DNA of 64,000 nt from Welwitschia mirabilis (GCA_051453625.1 JBOZIK010000001.1:209370145-209434144), one strand, 5' to 3'; counted from the first letter of the stretch, positions 49,191 to 61,330 are shown. The notes: a model not told the origin generated them from the letters alone. Numbers and translations: made by a program.

Positions 49191-50330
49191 ATCTTCTGAA
49201 TCTCTCTAATTTTTAAGTTTAAAATTTAAACTGAGCCATTAAGATTAACTTTTTCTATAAGATAAGGATCTAATCATTTAGAGGTCAACTTGTTATTCAA
49301 AAGATGAACTCTACTGTTTTATAATAAGACCAGTTGGTTGGGTTCAAAATTTTTATAAAATATTTTTTTATCATGTTTGAAATTTGCTTGGGCTTTATGG
49401 ATTAATTGATATTGTATGGCATGAATTCTTTTTTTATCAATATGGTCTAATTGGGTCAATCTATATTTAAGGTTTTTATGAAAATCCACAAGACTAAGTT
49501 AATGAGATACACGATAAGAATTATAATGCAGATTAATAGGTAATATACAAACTTTACTGTATACAAGTTTATAAGGTAAAAAAACTAAGAGAAGTATGCC
49601 AAGTAGTACAGTAAGCCCAAATTACATTGTTAAGTTTAGAAGCCCAAGGTTTTTTATTAACAAAAACAAGTTTTTGTAACATTTTCTTTATTTCTCTATT
49701 GGCATTTTTAGCCTGTCCATGAGTTTAAGGATGATAAGAATAATCTACTCTATATTCTATACAAATGAACAAAAGATGTTTTTAAAAAATTTCATTAATG
49801 AAATGAATACCTTGATCACTAATGATAACTATAAGAAAACCAAATCTTTGAAAGATATCAGTTCTAAGAAAATGACAAATAGTTTGGGCATTATTTAAAG
49901 AAGTAGGTATGGCTTCAACTCATTTAGTTACATAATTCACAGCCACAAAAATGTAATGCTTATTATAAGAAGGTGGATGAATAAGATATATAAAATTAAT
50001 ACCCTAATAATCAAAATGCTCACACTTAATTATATGTTTAAGCAGCATTTCCTATGAATGAATAAGACTATCATAATGCTAACAAGAATCACAACTTTTA
50101 GCAAAATCAAAAGAATCACAAAAAAGGGTTGGCTAATAAAAACTAGAATGGAGGATTTTTATTACTATTTTATGTATATCAAAGTGCCCTCCACAAATAC
50201 CATCATGACAAAGATAAAGGATTTCAAGTATTTCCCAATCAAACATACATTTTCTCATGATTTGATTTTTACACCTATGGTATAAATGTGGCTCTATCCA
50301 CTCATAGTCACCTATTCTATGGAGAAAATA
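49191..50330 (-). pseudogene. Gypsy integrase (right copy), catalytic Glu replaced by Lys
   Basis: The minus strand carries the zinc-binding segment (ILYLCHDGICGGHFDIHKIV, then SCDSC), the core start VAVNYVTK, a stop (Trp in the other copy) and VEAIPTS. The second Asp is in IISDQGIHF near 49.83 kb. Exactly 35 residues later comes GQAK: the Lys codon AAA at 49707-49709 is where the DDE Glu (GQAE) belongs. NREIKKMLQKLV and a WAYxTxxxTSL segment follow. Integrase would insert the element DNA into the host genome; this one is dead by stops and by the Lys change. Confidence 0.8.
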
Positions 50331-51810
50331 TTTGTGTTGATTATAAGTTTAATGTTATGGTGTTTTTATGGTCACAAGTTAATTAACAATATCCTTGTAC
50401 TAAGGAGGAGGATAAGTAGAATATATAGTAAAAAGTTACTCATCTGAAAAAGAATCATCAATAATAGAATCATTAGGATGAGAAGAAAGGTGAGACAAAT
50501 GATTAGCAACACAATTATGTTTCCTTGCTTTATCTATGATGATCAAATTAAGTTCTTACATAAGAAGGATCCATCTAATCAATCTAGTACTAGAATCTTT
50601 CTTAGTCATAAGGTAACTAATAGCAGCATGGTCAGTATAAACATTTGTATAAAAGCCTAAAAGATAATGTCTAAGTATATCAAGGCAAAAGCTACGGGCT
50701 AAAATTTCTTTCTCTGTAGTAGTATAATTCATTTATGTTCTAGACATATATTTGCTATGGTAAGATATAACTTTGAAATCATTTTTATATTTTTGATAAA
50801 GTACCCCACCCTGAGAAAATTACTTACATCATACATTAATTCAAAGTCTTTTTTCTAATTGGGTTTTGTTACAATAGAAGCATAATAAAGTTTATGTTTA
50901 CGCCTATCAAAAGAAAGATAACAAGATACATTCCATTCAAATTTATTTTCTTTCTCTAGTAATGAGTAAAGGGGTTTATAAATATTTGCATAATCATGAA
51001 TAAACCGATGGTAAAAGCCATAATAACTAAGAAAAGATCTAGTTTGTTTTACATTTGTAAGGGGATTTAGGTTTTAATAATACCAACTTTTTCAGAGTCC
51101 ATCCTAATCCCCTCTTTTGAAATATGATAACCTAAAATAATTCCAATTTCTATAAGAAATAAACTCTTTTCCCAACTCAAATGTAGGCCACTAGAAATGT
51201 AATGGTTAAGAACTTTCTCTAATCATTTTAAGATTTTTTCAAAAGTTTTAGCATAAATAGAGAAGTCATCCATAAAAATTTCAATTGAATCCTCTAGTAT
51301 ATCAGAAAAAATACCTATCATAGCATGCTAAAAAGTACTGGGAGCATTATAGAGTATAAAAAGAATGCATCGAAAAGTAAAAATACCAAAAAGTAAAGTG
51401 CAAGTAGTTTTGGCTTAGTCCTCATTAGTAATACAAACTTGGTTGTAACTACTATATCCATCAAGAAAAGAGTAAAATGCATGTCCCTGAATCTATCAAG
51501 TAACTGATCAAGAAAACGCAAAGGACAATGATATTTTTTTATTACTTCGTTTAGTTTCTTAAAGTTTATACACATCCTTCATTTCCCACCTTTCTTAGGC
51601 ACTACCATTAAAGGATTAATCCACTTACTATCAGCTATAGCATAAATGATTCTAGCATCCATTAATTTTATGATTTCTTATTTAATAACTTGCTTAAGGA
51701 CTGGATTAAGTCTTCATTGGGGTTGTCCTAATAGGTTTTGCATTTTCTTCAAGGTAGATTTTATGTTGAATAATTGAGGTAGGAATGACTATCAAATTAT
51801 TATGTGACCA
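50331..51810 (-). pseudogene. Gypsy reverse transcriptase and RNase H
   Basis: The minus strand reads IIQHKIYLEENAKPIRTTP near 51.78 kb, then MCINFKKLNEVIKKYHCPLR, FLDQLLDRF (51575-51490), a degraded middle, YNAPSTF, and the catalytic motif FMDDFSIYA at 51276-51250 with both Asp residues intact. Downstream are WEKSLFLIEIGIILGYHISK, NYTTTEKEILAVAFAL (RNase H start) and VANHLSHLSSHPNDS at the end of RNase H. Several stops interrupt it. It copies element RNA into DNA. The block 51676-51810 is repeated at 52289-52400 across a 478-N gap. Confidence 0.85.
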
Positions 51811-52288
51811 NNNNNNNNNNNNNNNNNNNNNNNNNNNNNNNNNNNNNNNNNNNNNNNNNNNNNNNNNNNNNNNNNNNNNNNNNNNNNNNNNNNNNNNNNN
51901 NNNNNNNNNNNNNNNNNNNNNNNNNNNNNNNNNNNNNNNNNNNNNNNNNNNNNNNNNNNNNNNNNNNNNNNNNNNNNNNNNNNNNNNNNNNNNNNNNNNN
52001 NNNNNNNNNNNNNNNNNNNNNNNNNNNNNNNNNNNNNNNNNNNNNNNNNNNNNNNNNNNNNNNNNNNNNNNNNNNNNNNNNNNNNNNNNNNNNNNNNNNN
52101 NNNNNNNNNNNNNNNNNNNNNNNNNNNNNNNNNNNNNNNNNNNNNNNNNNNNNNNNNNNNNNNNNNNNNNNNNNNNNNNNNNNNNNNNNNNNNNNNNNNN
52201 NNNNNNNNNNNNNNNNNNNNNNNNNNNNNNNNNNNNNNNNNNNNNNNNNNNNNNNNNNNNNNNNNNNNNNNNNNNNNNNNNNNNNNNN

Positions 52289-53168
52289 TTATTTAATAAC
52301 TTACTTAAGGACTGGATTAAGTCTTCATTGGGTTGTCCTAATAGGTTTTGCATTTTCTTCAAGGTAGATTTTATGTTGAATAATTGAGGTAGGAATGGCT
52401 ATTAAATGTGACCAAGTGAACGAATTTACCTTAGATTGCAGAAAAGAGATTTAGACTTGATTCTTGTTGAGGGAAAAAATTTTTGTTAATGATTAAAGGT
52501 TTGTTTAGATCATTGTTCATAAAAATGTATTTCAGTCCACTGGATAAGGGTTTTAGATTCAGATTTAAGTTTAGATCTTTATTTTCTATCAAATTTTTAC
52601 AAAATTTTACTATCATCTCAGACTGTCGTCTGGACATTAGTAGTGGACGACCTCTCTCAAAATATGAAATCTTAATTCTACTCAGATCTGTAACTTCTGC
52701 ATAGTTGATAGACTTAGTTTCTCAATTCTTTAGATTAAAATAGTCAATTTCTAGATGGTCAAAATTATGTTGACCTGCATTAAAAACATTCAAGTTGTTT
52801 ACTTCTAATTGATTATCAAACAAAGTTAGTTTGTGAAGCATTGACCATCTCTCCTCAAGTGGATAGTGTTGTAAAAAAAGTTAGCTTTATTTCTTCTTTC
52901 ATACTCAAATCATTTCCTAAATCTTTTTCAGCTACATCAAATACTATTATTGAAAACTATTATTTCCTAAATGACACTCCATCAGACTAGTTCTTGTAAT
53001 GGGTTATTACATAAAAAGCTCTACCTAGAAGTAAAGGACAATCACCGTTATGTTCAGCTTCTATCATAACAAAATTAATGGGGTAAAAAGCTTATTCAAT
53101 CTAAATGACCAAATCCTTAATTACACTTATGGTTTCTTAACAAAAGTATTAACCAATTCTAAAAAAAT
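52289..53168. other. Gypsy pol spacer between protease and reverse transcriptase
   Basis: The left end repeats the start of the reverse transcriptase region. The rest is the poorly conserved linker after protease, and one composite palindromic motif lies at 52624-52652. The 52871-53334 part is repeated, diverged, from 54394. Confidence 0.5.
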
Positions 53169-53334
53169 TCATATAGGCTCTATTCTATCTTCCAACCCAA
53201 GTCTTTGACAAATGTGCAAGGGCATAATGTTGACACTAGCTCTAATATCAATCAAAGCTTTTTGAATCCTCCTATTTTCTTTTAAAGTAACACTAACGGT
53301 TGCTACCCCTGGATCTTTAGACTTTAGACATTTT
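53169..53334 (-). pseudogene. Gypsy aspartic protease, copy 1 (DIRAS)
   Basis: The minus strand reads KSKDPGVATVSVTLKENRRI then KALIDIRASVNIMPL. The active-site triplet, usually D-x-G-A-S, has its Gly changed to Arg (AGA), which should abolish catalysis. Protease would cut the gag-pol polyprotein. A 482-N gap removes its upstream part; comparison with the second copy suggests that only about 80 bases are missing. Confidence 0.8.
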
Positions 53335-53816
53335 NNNNNNNNNNNNNNNNNNNNNNNNNNNNNNNNNNNNNNNNNNNNNNNNNNNNNNNNNNNNNNNNNN
53401 NNNNNNNNNNNNNNNNNNNNNNNNNNNNNNNNNNNNNNNNNNNNNNNNNNNNNNNNNNNNNNNNNNNNNNNNNNNNNNNNNNNNNNNNNNNNNNNNNNNN
53501 NNNNNNNNNNNNNNNNNNNNNNNNNNNNNNNNNNNNNNNNNNNNNNNNNNNNNNNNNNNNNNNNNNNNNNNNNNNNNNNNNNNNNNNNNNNNNNNNNNNN
53601 NNNNNNNNNNNNNNNNNNNNNNNNNNNNNNNNNNNNNNNNNNNNNNNNNNNNNNNNNNNNNNNNNNNNNNNNNNNNNNNNNNNNNNNNNNNNNNNNNNNN
53701 NNNNNNNNNNNNNNNNNNNNNNNNNNNNNNNNNNNNNNNNNNNNNNNNNNNNNNNNNNNNNNNNNNNNNNNNNNNNNNNNNNNNNNNNNNNNNNNNNNNN
53801 NNNNNNNNNNNNNNNN

Positions 53817-54293
53817 TTTCATTTTTGTTTCTTTCTAATCAAGTCTTTCCATAACTTAGAATACTTAGGATTCTTTTGGAAAAGTTTCCAAAATGGTAAG
53901 TTGATGTTCACATTTTGCATTAGGGCTTTTAAATAATCATTAAAAATAGGATATGTGTTTAGTCTATTAAGCCAATGTGTAGCAGGTTTCTCATGAGAAG
54001 AATTTTTCTTTTTTGTTACTTAATGAAGAAGGGAAAGAATGATATACTAAAATTTCTATGTTCTCTTCTTCATCATTTTTGTCACTTTATAATGTGAAAG
54101 CCTCATGGGTGGGAGGTGTTGTGTAATTTCCACTTCTTACCACTACATTACAATCTTTCTTGACTTTATTTATGTTTGGTAAAGGTTGAGTGGTAAGTGA
54201 CCCTTGTGGTCTGTGGTTAGCAAGCCTGATTTATTGTAAAATAGTCATAAGATTTTTAATGTTGGAGTTTATTCTTTTTTATGTTTTTCTCAA
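53817..54293 (-). repeat. Gag-protease linker, copy 1
   Basis: Matches 54.93-55.39 kb with divergence. Low complexity, with no domain readable. It ends at a 100-N gap at a position equivalent to 55391 in the other copy. Confidence 0.55.
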
Positions 54294-54393
54294 NNNNNNN
54301 NNNNNNNNNNNNNNNNNNNNNNNNNNNNNNNNNNNNNNNNNNNNNNNNNNNNNNNNNNNNNNNNNNNNNNNNNNNNNNNNNNNNNNNNNNNNN

Positions 54394-55391
54394 TTGTAAA
54401 AATAAAGTTTATTTTATGTCTTCTTATACACTCAAATCATTTCTTAAATCTTTTTCAGCTGCATCAAACACTCTTATTTAAAACTTTTTAGTTTCTAAAT
54501 AATACTTTATCAAACCTATTCTTGTGTCTATAATACTATGCTATTGCACAAAAAGTTCTACCTAGAAGTAGAGGATAACCACCATTATGTTTAACTTCTA
54601 TTACAACAACATCAATGGGGTAGAAAGCTTCTTCAATCTAGATGACCAAATCCTAATCACACCTAGTAGTTTCTTAATAGAAGTATTAACCAATTCTAAA
54701 ACAATTCTTGTAGGCTCTATGCTATATTCCAACCTAGGTCTTTGATAAATGTGCAAGGTTATAATGTTAACGCTAGCTCCAATATTAATTAAGGCTTTCT
54801 TAATCTTTTTATTTCCCTCTAAAGTAATACTAATAGTTGTCGCTCCTAGATCTTTAAACTTTGGACATTTCTATAAAACTAAGTTGTGAATGAATTGAAA
54901 TAGAAAGACTTTACTAGGAATGATTCTTTTTTATTTTATCCTAATTAGATCTTTCCATAGCTCAAAATACTTAGTGTTTTCTTTCAAATGTTTTAAAAAT
55001 GGTAAATTAATAATCAATATTTCCATTAAGGATTTTAAATAATCATCAAATGTAGGATTTGTATTTAATCTATCAAGTGAAGCGCTAGCAAGTTTCTTAT
55101 GAGAAGAATTTTTTTTTTAATTGCTTAAAGAAGAAGGAAAAGAATTATATTATAGAATTTATATATCCTCTTCTTTAAACTTTTTATCACTTTGAGATGT
55201 GAAAACCTCATGGGTGGGAGGTGCTATCTTATTTCCACTTCTTATCACCACCTTATAGTATTCTTAACTTCGTTTGGATTTTGTGAAGATTAAATGGCAA
55301 TTGATCCTTATGATCTTTGATTAGCAAGCATGATTTATTATAAAATACTCACAAGATTGTTAATGTTGGAGTTTATTTTTCTTGTGTTTTT
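54394..55391 (-). pseudogene. Gypsy aspartic protease and linker, copy 2 (NIGAS)
   Basis: Homologous to 52871-54293. At about 54800-54770 the minus strand reads KKALINIGASVNI: here the Gly is kept but the catalytic Asp is Asn (AAT for GAT). The two copies were therefore inactivated by different changes. The right end continues directly into gag, so this copy is the one contiguous with the rest of the element. Confidence 0.75.
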
Positions 55392-56698
55392 TCTCAACTC
55401 ATCAATATAATTTCTAAGTGGATTGCCTTGGTTTTATGAGTTGGATGAGCTTGCTTGATTATTTGAGTTGTTTGATTAGAAATTTATGTTCTCAAATCTC
55501 TTTTTAAATAGTTGGAAGTGAGGATGATTTGTTTGAAAATTTTTAAACTTATGTTGTCCACTCATCCTAGGTTGAAAATTGTTATGATTTTAAATTTGAC
55601 TTTGGTTTTGGTTTTGGTTAAAGTTTGAGGACATTTGATTGAAAGCACATACTTCCTCATAGACTCTTTCTTTATAAGTTGGAAGTAAAGAACTTTTTTT
55701 TATAACATGATAGTTATCTTCGCACAAATCACAAGTAAGAGCTACAACTACACCCTTTTTGGTTGCCACCTTTATATTTAAAATCATCTAAGTGTATTTT
55801 TTCAAAGTCGAGTAAAATCCTTAATGATATTTGTTAGTTCATTTTCAGTTTTTATTTCTTCTTTTTCTTGTTTAACCTTCTTAAGATCCTTAATGATTTA
55901 ATCTACAGTTTGGTTTTTTTTAGATGAGGATTTAGACCAAGTTGGACTCACTTATACCAACTCTTCCAATACTTTCCAAGCAATTTCTAAGATAAGGTTC
56001 AACAAATTTCCTCCACATGAGAAATCAACTAGTTGCTGTGTTTGACTGTTGAGTTTACTATAAAAGTATTCTAGCAATTCTTCTTGATAAAAAACATTTA
56101 TAGGATTTGAATGTAAAGCAACATAAAACCTCTTATAAGTAGAGGCATAATCTTCATTAGGTAGTTATTGGAAGTTGGTTATTTCTTTATTACATTCTCT
56201 AATGATGGTTTTATTTATGAATCTTTTAATGAAGGCTTCTTGAACATGACTTCATGATTTTAAATTTTTATGAGGAATCATTCTTAACTAAAGTTTAGCC
56301 TTACCTTTTAAAGTGATGAGAAAGATGATCATGTAAGTTATATCACTTATTCTTTTTTTACCATTTCTTGAAGTGAGCACTAATTGTTCTATATTTACAA
56401 TGTGTTGTAAAGGGTCTTCATCAATTTCTCCACTAAAAATAGGATAGGAATTTAAGTTTCTAAGTTCAACATCATCACCAAGAGGTAAATCAAAATGGGT
56501 ATAGATTTCATGTTTCTTATTAGCAATCAAGTCTCTAAGGGTAATATTATCATTAGTTTTAACAAGTACAGTTATAAGTGTTTCAATGACAAGGGGTGAA
56601 TTTGGCAAAGCAGGTTGGTTTTGCTTTTGCAATGAGATAGACATATTTGGAAATTGGAAACTATAGTTGATACAATCTTTTAAGAAGATTTCTCTCAC
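55392..56698 (-). pseudogene. Gypsy gag
   Basis: The open part 56698-56288 begins MREIFLKDCINYSF and includes LNSYPIFSGEIDEDPLQHIV and ITLKGKAKL, matching the plant retrotransposon gag pattern of a PxFxGExxEDPxxHI segment then a LKxKAxxW segment. Further down, with stops, are LISHVEEIC and, at 55760-55590, TCDLCEDNYHV and VYEEVCAFNQMSSNFNQNQN: a decayed zinc knuckle (two Cys, then the His changed to Tyr-His) and the Asn/Gln-rich tail typical of Athila-type gag. Gag would form the particle and bind RNA. Confidence 0.8.
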
Positions 56699-57317
56699 AA
56701 AATTAGATTATGAAGAAATAAAAGTAGAAATTTCTGGAATTTTTAAACTTTATGTACCTTTGCTATGCATACCTGAGTTAGTTTCAAGATCAATCAAATC
56801 TTCTCGATTATTTTTCTCAATGAATAGCCACTCTCTCTAGTATTTTTCTTTCTTATCAGATCTTACCATACATGCTCAGTTTTTAATGCATAGAGTGTCG
56901 TCCCTGCAGTTATCCGAACGATAGTCTGAAAGATAAAAACACAAAAAATGCAAAAAAAAAGTATGAAATAAAAACACAAATTGACAAACATAGAAAACTC
57001 AAAAAACAGACTATCATTCACCTGAGTCATCTAGACAATAGAGGGAATGATAAGAAAAATCCTAAAAATGTTTGAAAAAATGGAAAGCTGAAAACTTAGG
57101 GCACAGAGTTCGTCATCGCTACACATTGTCTAGATGATGAGGTGGATGATAAAACGTTTATTGCAGAGCAGAAAAACTAAACTTGCAAAAATAAAACCTA
57201 TGCTACTACATATAAAAATATAACACTGCTGTATGCAAACATCTAAACCAAGATTCAAATACTCACCAAAGATAACTCTCAAACTTCAAGTAGCCTTCCT
57301 TAGTAATAATACCAAGA
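56699..57317 (-). other. Gypsy 5' leader with three composite palindromic motifs
   Basis: Non-coding leader between PBS and gag. It carries composite motifs near 56910, 57026 and 57124, spaced about 100-115 bp. In retroelements this is where dimerisation and packaging structures lie, so a structural RNA role is possible but not shown. Confidence 0.55.
57303..57314 (-). other. Weak candidate primer-binding site
   Basis: The minus strand reads TGGTATTATTAC three bases inside the LTR end. It matches 8 of 12 bases of the initiator Met complement. The position is right, but the match is poor and decayed. Confidence 0.35.
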
Positions 57318-58416
57318 TGTTATGGTGTGTATTTGTGCAAATAATTTAAGCTCAAGAAGATTCTATCATTCATAGATAAAATAGATATCCGCACAACACA
57401 ACATACTAATATAGACGAGAGTTGATCCAAATTTCGTAATTCATCAAAGGCCTAGGCTAGAGAAAGAGAAATTAATTTCCATAAGAAATAATTTATATTC
57501 TATCAATAGAAATAAATTATAATGCAAGAAAGCATCATGCAACACACTTATGCAAAGTTAATATAGGGAAACAAATAGCAATGCACCTAAACTAATAATG
57601 CTCAACCTTGACAAAGGTTTCCCTCATAACCTATATCACTTAAGAAACTATCACTAGATCAGAAGCAATATAAGCTATAAGGGATAAGAAAAATGAGCAA
57701 AAGAAAATGAAAATGAATCTTTATGTTAATTAAACCACATTTATGTTACAAAGTAGCTTCACCTTAATGGAGAAAGCCCAGTCCAATACTAAGGAAGACG
57801 TCTTCCTATAACTATAAGGATGATCTCCAATCCTTCAATCTCCTGCTATGAGAATTTTTAGTGCAAATGAAGACTAGGTAGAGTTGAGGATGAAATTGAT
57901 ACTTATTGATACAAACACACGACAATAAGACAGATAGATAGGCATAAACATAACCCTAATGACCATGCCAAAAGAACATACAAATAAGTAGCAGAAGTTA
58001 AGTGAATGTTTAGTAGGGCATTACAATAGGAGTTGTCCTAATGGTCATCTAGACGATATAGGGGATGATGCCACCTCATAAACAATTCATATCACTACTA
58101 GATTGATCACAGTTAGCATCCTCATTGGGATTAACTATTTTATCATCTGTACTATCGTCTGGATGATGAGGTAGACGTTAGGCTTCTACAAGTGTTCCTA
58201 CAATGCATCAACCTCAATGTTTTATAGGAAATCTGTCTTAAAAATAAGAAATATTAAGAACTACTCTAAATGCTACAAAATGTGATGGAGATTACATGTT
58301 TTTGTTTCTTTTATCTCAGCTCTCTATTATCGTGGAAATCCAACATATACCTATTTAAAAACCTAAAAAACTACTCAAAATACCCTATCAAATATAAGTA
58401 AGTTGGTAGTACAATA
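57318..58416 (-). repeat. 5' LTR of the gypsy element
   Basis: Homologous to 40677-42019. TG is at 57318. The far end is TA at 58415-58416, where the other LTR has CA (one C-to-T change). Length about 1.1 kb with no gap. It is followed at once by the ATAAG duplication. Composite motifs lie near 58043 and 58152. Confidence 0.85.
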
Positions 58417-58421
58417 ATAAG
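58417..58421. other. Target-site duplication, right copy (ATAAG)
   Basis: Identical to 40672-40676 and directly abuts the LTR end. Confidence 0.85.
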
Positions 58422-59614
58422 ATATCATCTAATGATCAATATACTCATATGCTCATAAAGTATATGCCTCAGAGTGATGGGATTTTTTAATTTAATGGGG
58501 TTTTGAATGACACTGTTCATCATGATGAGAGGAGTGTAACCATTGCCAAGAGAATAAGGACCTATAAGCCAAAGCTAGATCATGGGTAACTAATCCTTTG
58601 GTGGAGTTCCTATAGCTATCATATCATACTGCCAAAAGCCCCTCTCAGAAAAATTTACCCTGGTACACTTGCATTAGTAAATCATGGTATAATTACATGT
58701 GGGGGTCCTCTTTTTTTAAATATATTTTTTCTTTTGATTTTCATTTTTTTATTCTTTTTCATTGACTTTGAATTCCATTTGTTAACACATTGATCAATCA
58801 TTAGAATAATGAAGTAATAAATGTATGGTTGAAAACAAACATCAGATTAACATAATTAGTACTTTGTAATAAAATAAATAAAAATATTAATTATAGACAT
58901 TGGAATGTCTTAAGATTGGGTAAATCCAAAATAAAGTATTACTTAGTTATGAAAACACCTATAAAAGTCAAACATAAATCAAGTTAAAGATGATCAAGTA
59001 GTATTATAACTTAAAAAAAGAAACAAGACTAAAAAAGAATTTCTAGTAGATGGTAAAGGGGAGATTTGCGTTTTCACAAAGAGTATCTTCCAAGTTAATT
59101 TCTTTTATCATGTTTAAGATATAAGAACAATCATCTGAAGATGTATAAAGTTTTAACCTTTGTCCATTTACTTTTTGGATTTCTTAAGTTTGAAGGTTAC
59201 AGATCTAAATGGATCCATTAGAATGTATCATTTTCACACGATAAGGATCAAGCCATTAAAAGGTTAACTTGTTATGTAAAAGATGTACTTAAGTATTTGT
59301 CATGATGAAATTTGGCCTGGGATTTATGAATAAATTATCTATGGATAGCACTTATTCTTTTCTCCTCAAGGTGTTGAAGTTGTACTAAACAATAGTGAAC
59401 ATTCTCATCATGGTTCAATACATTAAGTTGATGGATAGTATGATAAGAGTTGTAACAAACATCAATAGGTACAACGCAAGTTTTATCATATACAAGTTCA
59501 TAAGGTAAAAATCCAAGTGAATTATAATAATTAGTATGGTAAGCCCATAGCACATCATTACATTTGAGGGACCAAGATTTATTATTTTTAGAAATAAGTT
59601 TCTAGAGTATCTTG
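58422..59614 (-). pseudogene. Host gypsy element, right part with integrase C-terminus
   Basis: The first 250 bp resemble 45.8-46.1 kb of the inserted element, continuing where the left host part (ending 40671) stopped. From 59614 to about 59.06 kb the minus strand encodes MLWAYHTNYYNSLGFLPYEL, then VYDKTCVVPIDVCYNS, LNVLNHDENVHYCL, and finally IHSNGSI and EIQKVNGQRLKLY. These are the C-terminal half of gypsy integrase. It ends at a 100-N gap. Confidence 0.75.
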
Positions 59615-59714
59615 NNNNNNNNNNNNNNNNNNNNNNNNNNNNNNNNNNNNNNNNNNNNNNNNNNNNNNNNNNNNNNNNNNNNNNNNNNNNNNNNNNNNNN
59701 NNNNNNNNNNNNNN

Positions 59715-61330
59715 CTACAGTGTACTCTTCAAGATGTTTGTAATGATGAAAAGGATAAAACTGAAAGTAGACATGGCTCATGTACATCTCATCATGATGA
59801 TGATGAGTTCCACCTAACTTTTGATGGTGAACCAATCTCATTTAAAAATGCTACTCAACATGATCGTTGGATAAAAGCTATGCAAGAAAAATACAATAGT
59901 TTTATTGAAAATGACACTTGGAGTTAGTAAATCTTCCATTAGAATGCACAACATTATCTAACAAATGGACTTTCCACAACAAAGATAATGCAGATAACAC
60001 CCTTGAGTGACATAAAACATGGCTTATTGTTGTAGGCCTATGGTAAAAGAAAGGATTGAACTATAACAAAGTCTTTACCTAATAACAAAATGGCTAACAT
60101 TAGAATAGTAATTGTCTGGACATCCTAAAAAGGATGGAACCTTTATCAATTGGATATAAGATTGCCTTTCTTCACAGAGACTTGAAAGAAGAGATTTACA
60201 TGATCTAACTAAAGGGTTTTGAAGAAAGAGACAAAGAACACAAGGTGTGTAGGTTGATCAAATCTTTGTATGGGCTAAAACAAGCACTAAAAGATTGGTA
60301 CACTAAGCTTGCAAATTATTTAAGTTCCATCGGATTCAAGTTATGTGATTATCAATATGTGGATGCCACATTATTCATCAAATATGATGGATAAAAATCT
60401 ACATACCTAGTGGAATATGTAGATGACATGTTGATAACAAAAAGTGATGAAGAATATGTTAAACAAACAAAAATCACATTGAGTAATGCATTTAAGACTT
60501 TTGATCTTAGATTGATCAGATTCTACTTAGGTGTAGAAATTGTTTAGCAAAAGGATGGAATCTTTTTGATGCAAAAGAAGTACATCAGATATCTGATCCA
60601 AAAATTTTGACTAGAAGATGCAAAAGAAGTTGTAATGCCTTAAAAGAAAAATGCCAAGATATTTGTTGATGAAGACTCGGAACCTATGAATGAAATAAAC
60701 TATAGAAGTATAGTAGGAAGACTAATTTATGTAACTAATACTAGATGAGACATATCATATGTTGTTGGTGTGTTGTCAAAATATCTTTATGCGTCAAAGG
60801 TTACTTATCTAAACATTGCAATGAAAGTACTGAGATTTCTAAAGAAGATAAAAGTGTTAGGTCTCACCTATAAAAAAAACTCTTAATTCATACTCAAGGA
60901 ATACTCTAACTTAGATTTTGCTAGAGAAACTAATGTCTGCTTGTTAAAATTAGGATATATCATGTTCTTGCGAACACTATCTCTATCTTTATTGTCAAAG
61001 TATTGAAAAACTATAGAGTGATCTTTTGTTGAAGCTAAATATATAGCTACTTCCAAAGCATGTAGAAAAATTGAATGGCAAAGAAAATTATTAGAAGTAG
61101 TAAATCTAAAATAGACTAAGGAAATAGAACTCTTCATTGATGATTAGTTAGAAATTTTGATAGCAAAAGATCTAGTACACCCTAATAGGACAAAACACTT
61201 TCATGTTGGGGTCCAAAAAATTAGGAAACCCATATAAAATGAAATTATTGTATTAGTATACTATCTAACTATAAAAGAAATTATTGATATCCTTATCAAA
61301 TCACTACAAGAAATACCTTAAAAGTCCTTA
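59715..61330 (+). pseudogene. Ty1/copia reverse transcriptase and RNase H relic
   Basis: The + strand, with several frameshifts and stops, reads EPISFKNATQHDRWIKAMQE and NSFIENDTWS (start of the RT domain), then MANIRIVIV and WNLYQLDIRLPFF, LYGLKQA, the intact catalytic motif YVDDML at 60416-60433, FYLGVEIV, EINYRSIVGRLIYVTN, RDISYVVGVLSKYLYAS. The RNase H end follows (VEAKYIATSKACRKIEW, FIDD, HPNRTKHFHV, IIDILIKSL). This covers RT and RNase H in the usual order for copia pol; integrase is missing, cut off by the 100-N gap on the left. It cannot be expressed as one protein. Confidence 0.9.

Larger units (their letters stand above)
40677..58416 (-). mobile_element. Ty3/gypsy (Athila-like) LTR retrotransposon, full-length but defective
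   Basis: Read on the minus strand: 5' LTR (58416-57318), leader (57317-56699), gag (56698 to about 55.4 kb), protease (seen twice), reverse transcriptase and RNase H (51.8-50.3 kb), integrase (50.3-49.2 kb and a second partial copy 47.9-46.5 kb), accessory frame in the env position (44225 to about 43.1 kb), polypurine tract (42034-42020), and 3' LTR (42019-40677). Identical 5-bp flanks (ATAAG) prove one insertion event. Reverse transcriptase sequences such as IFSDILEDSIEIFMDDFSIY resemble the Athila branch, which also carries an env-position frame. The doubled pol pieces are about 80% alike and meet at gaps, so one set may be mis-assembled from a relative. Stops and lost catalytic residues show that it cannot move by itself. 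Confidence 0.85.

Noticed and set aside
60883-61137. 84-codon open frame on the minus strand, and its copy at 62201-62452
   Set aside because: Antisense shadow of the copia RNase H relic, whose conserved residues read on the + strand.
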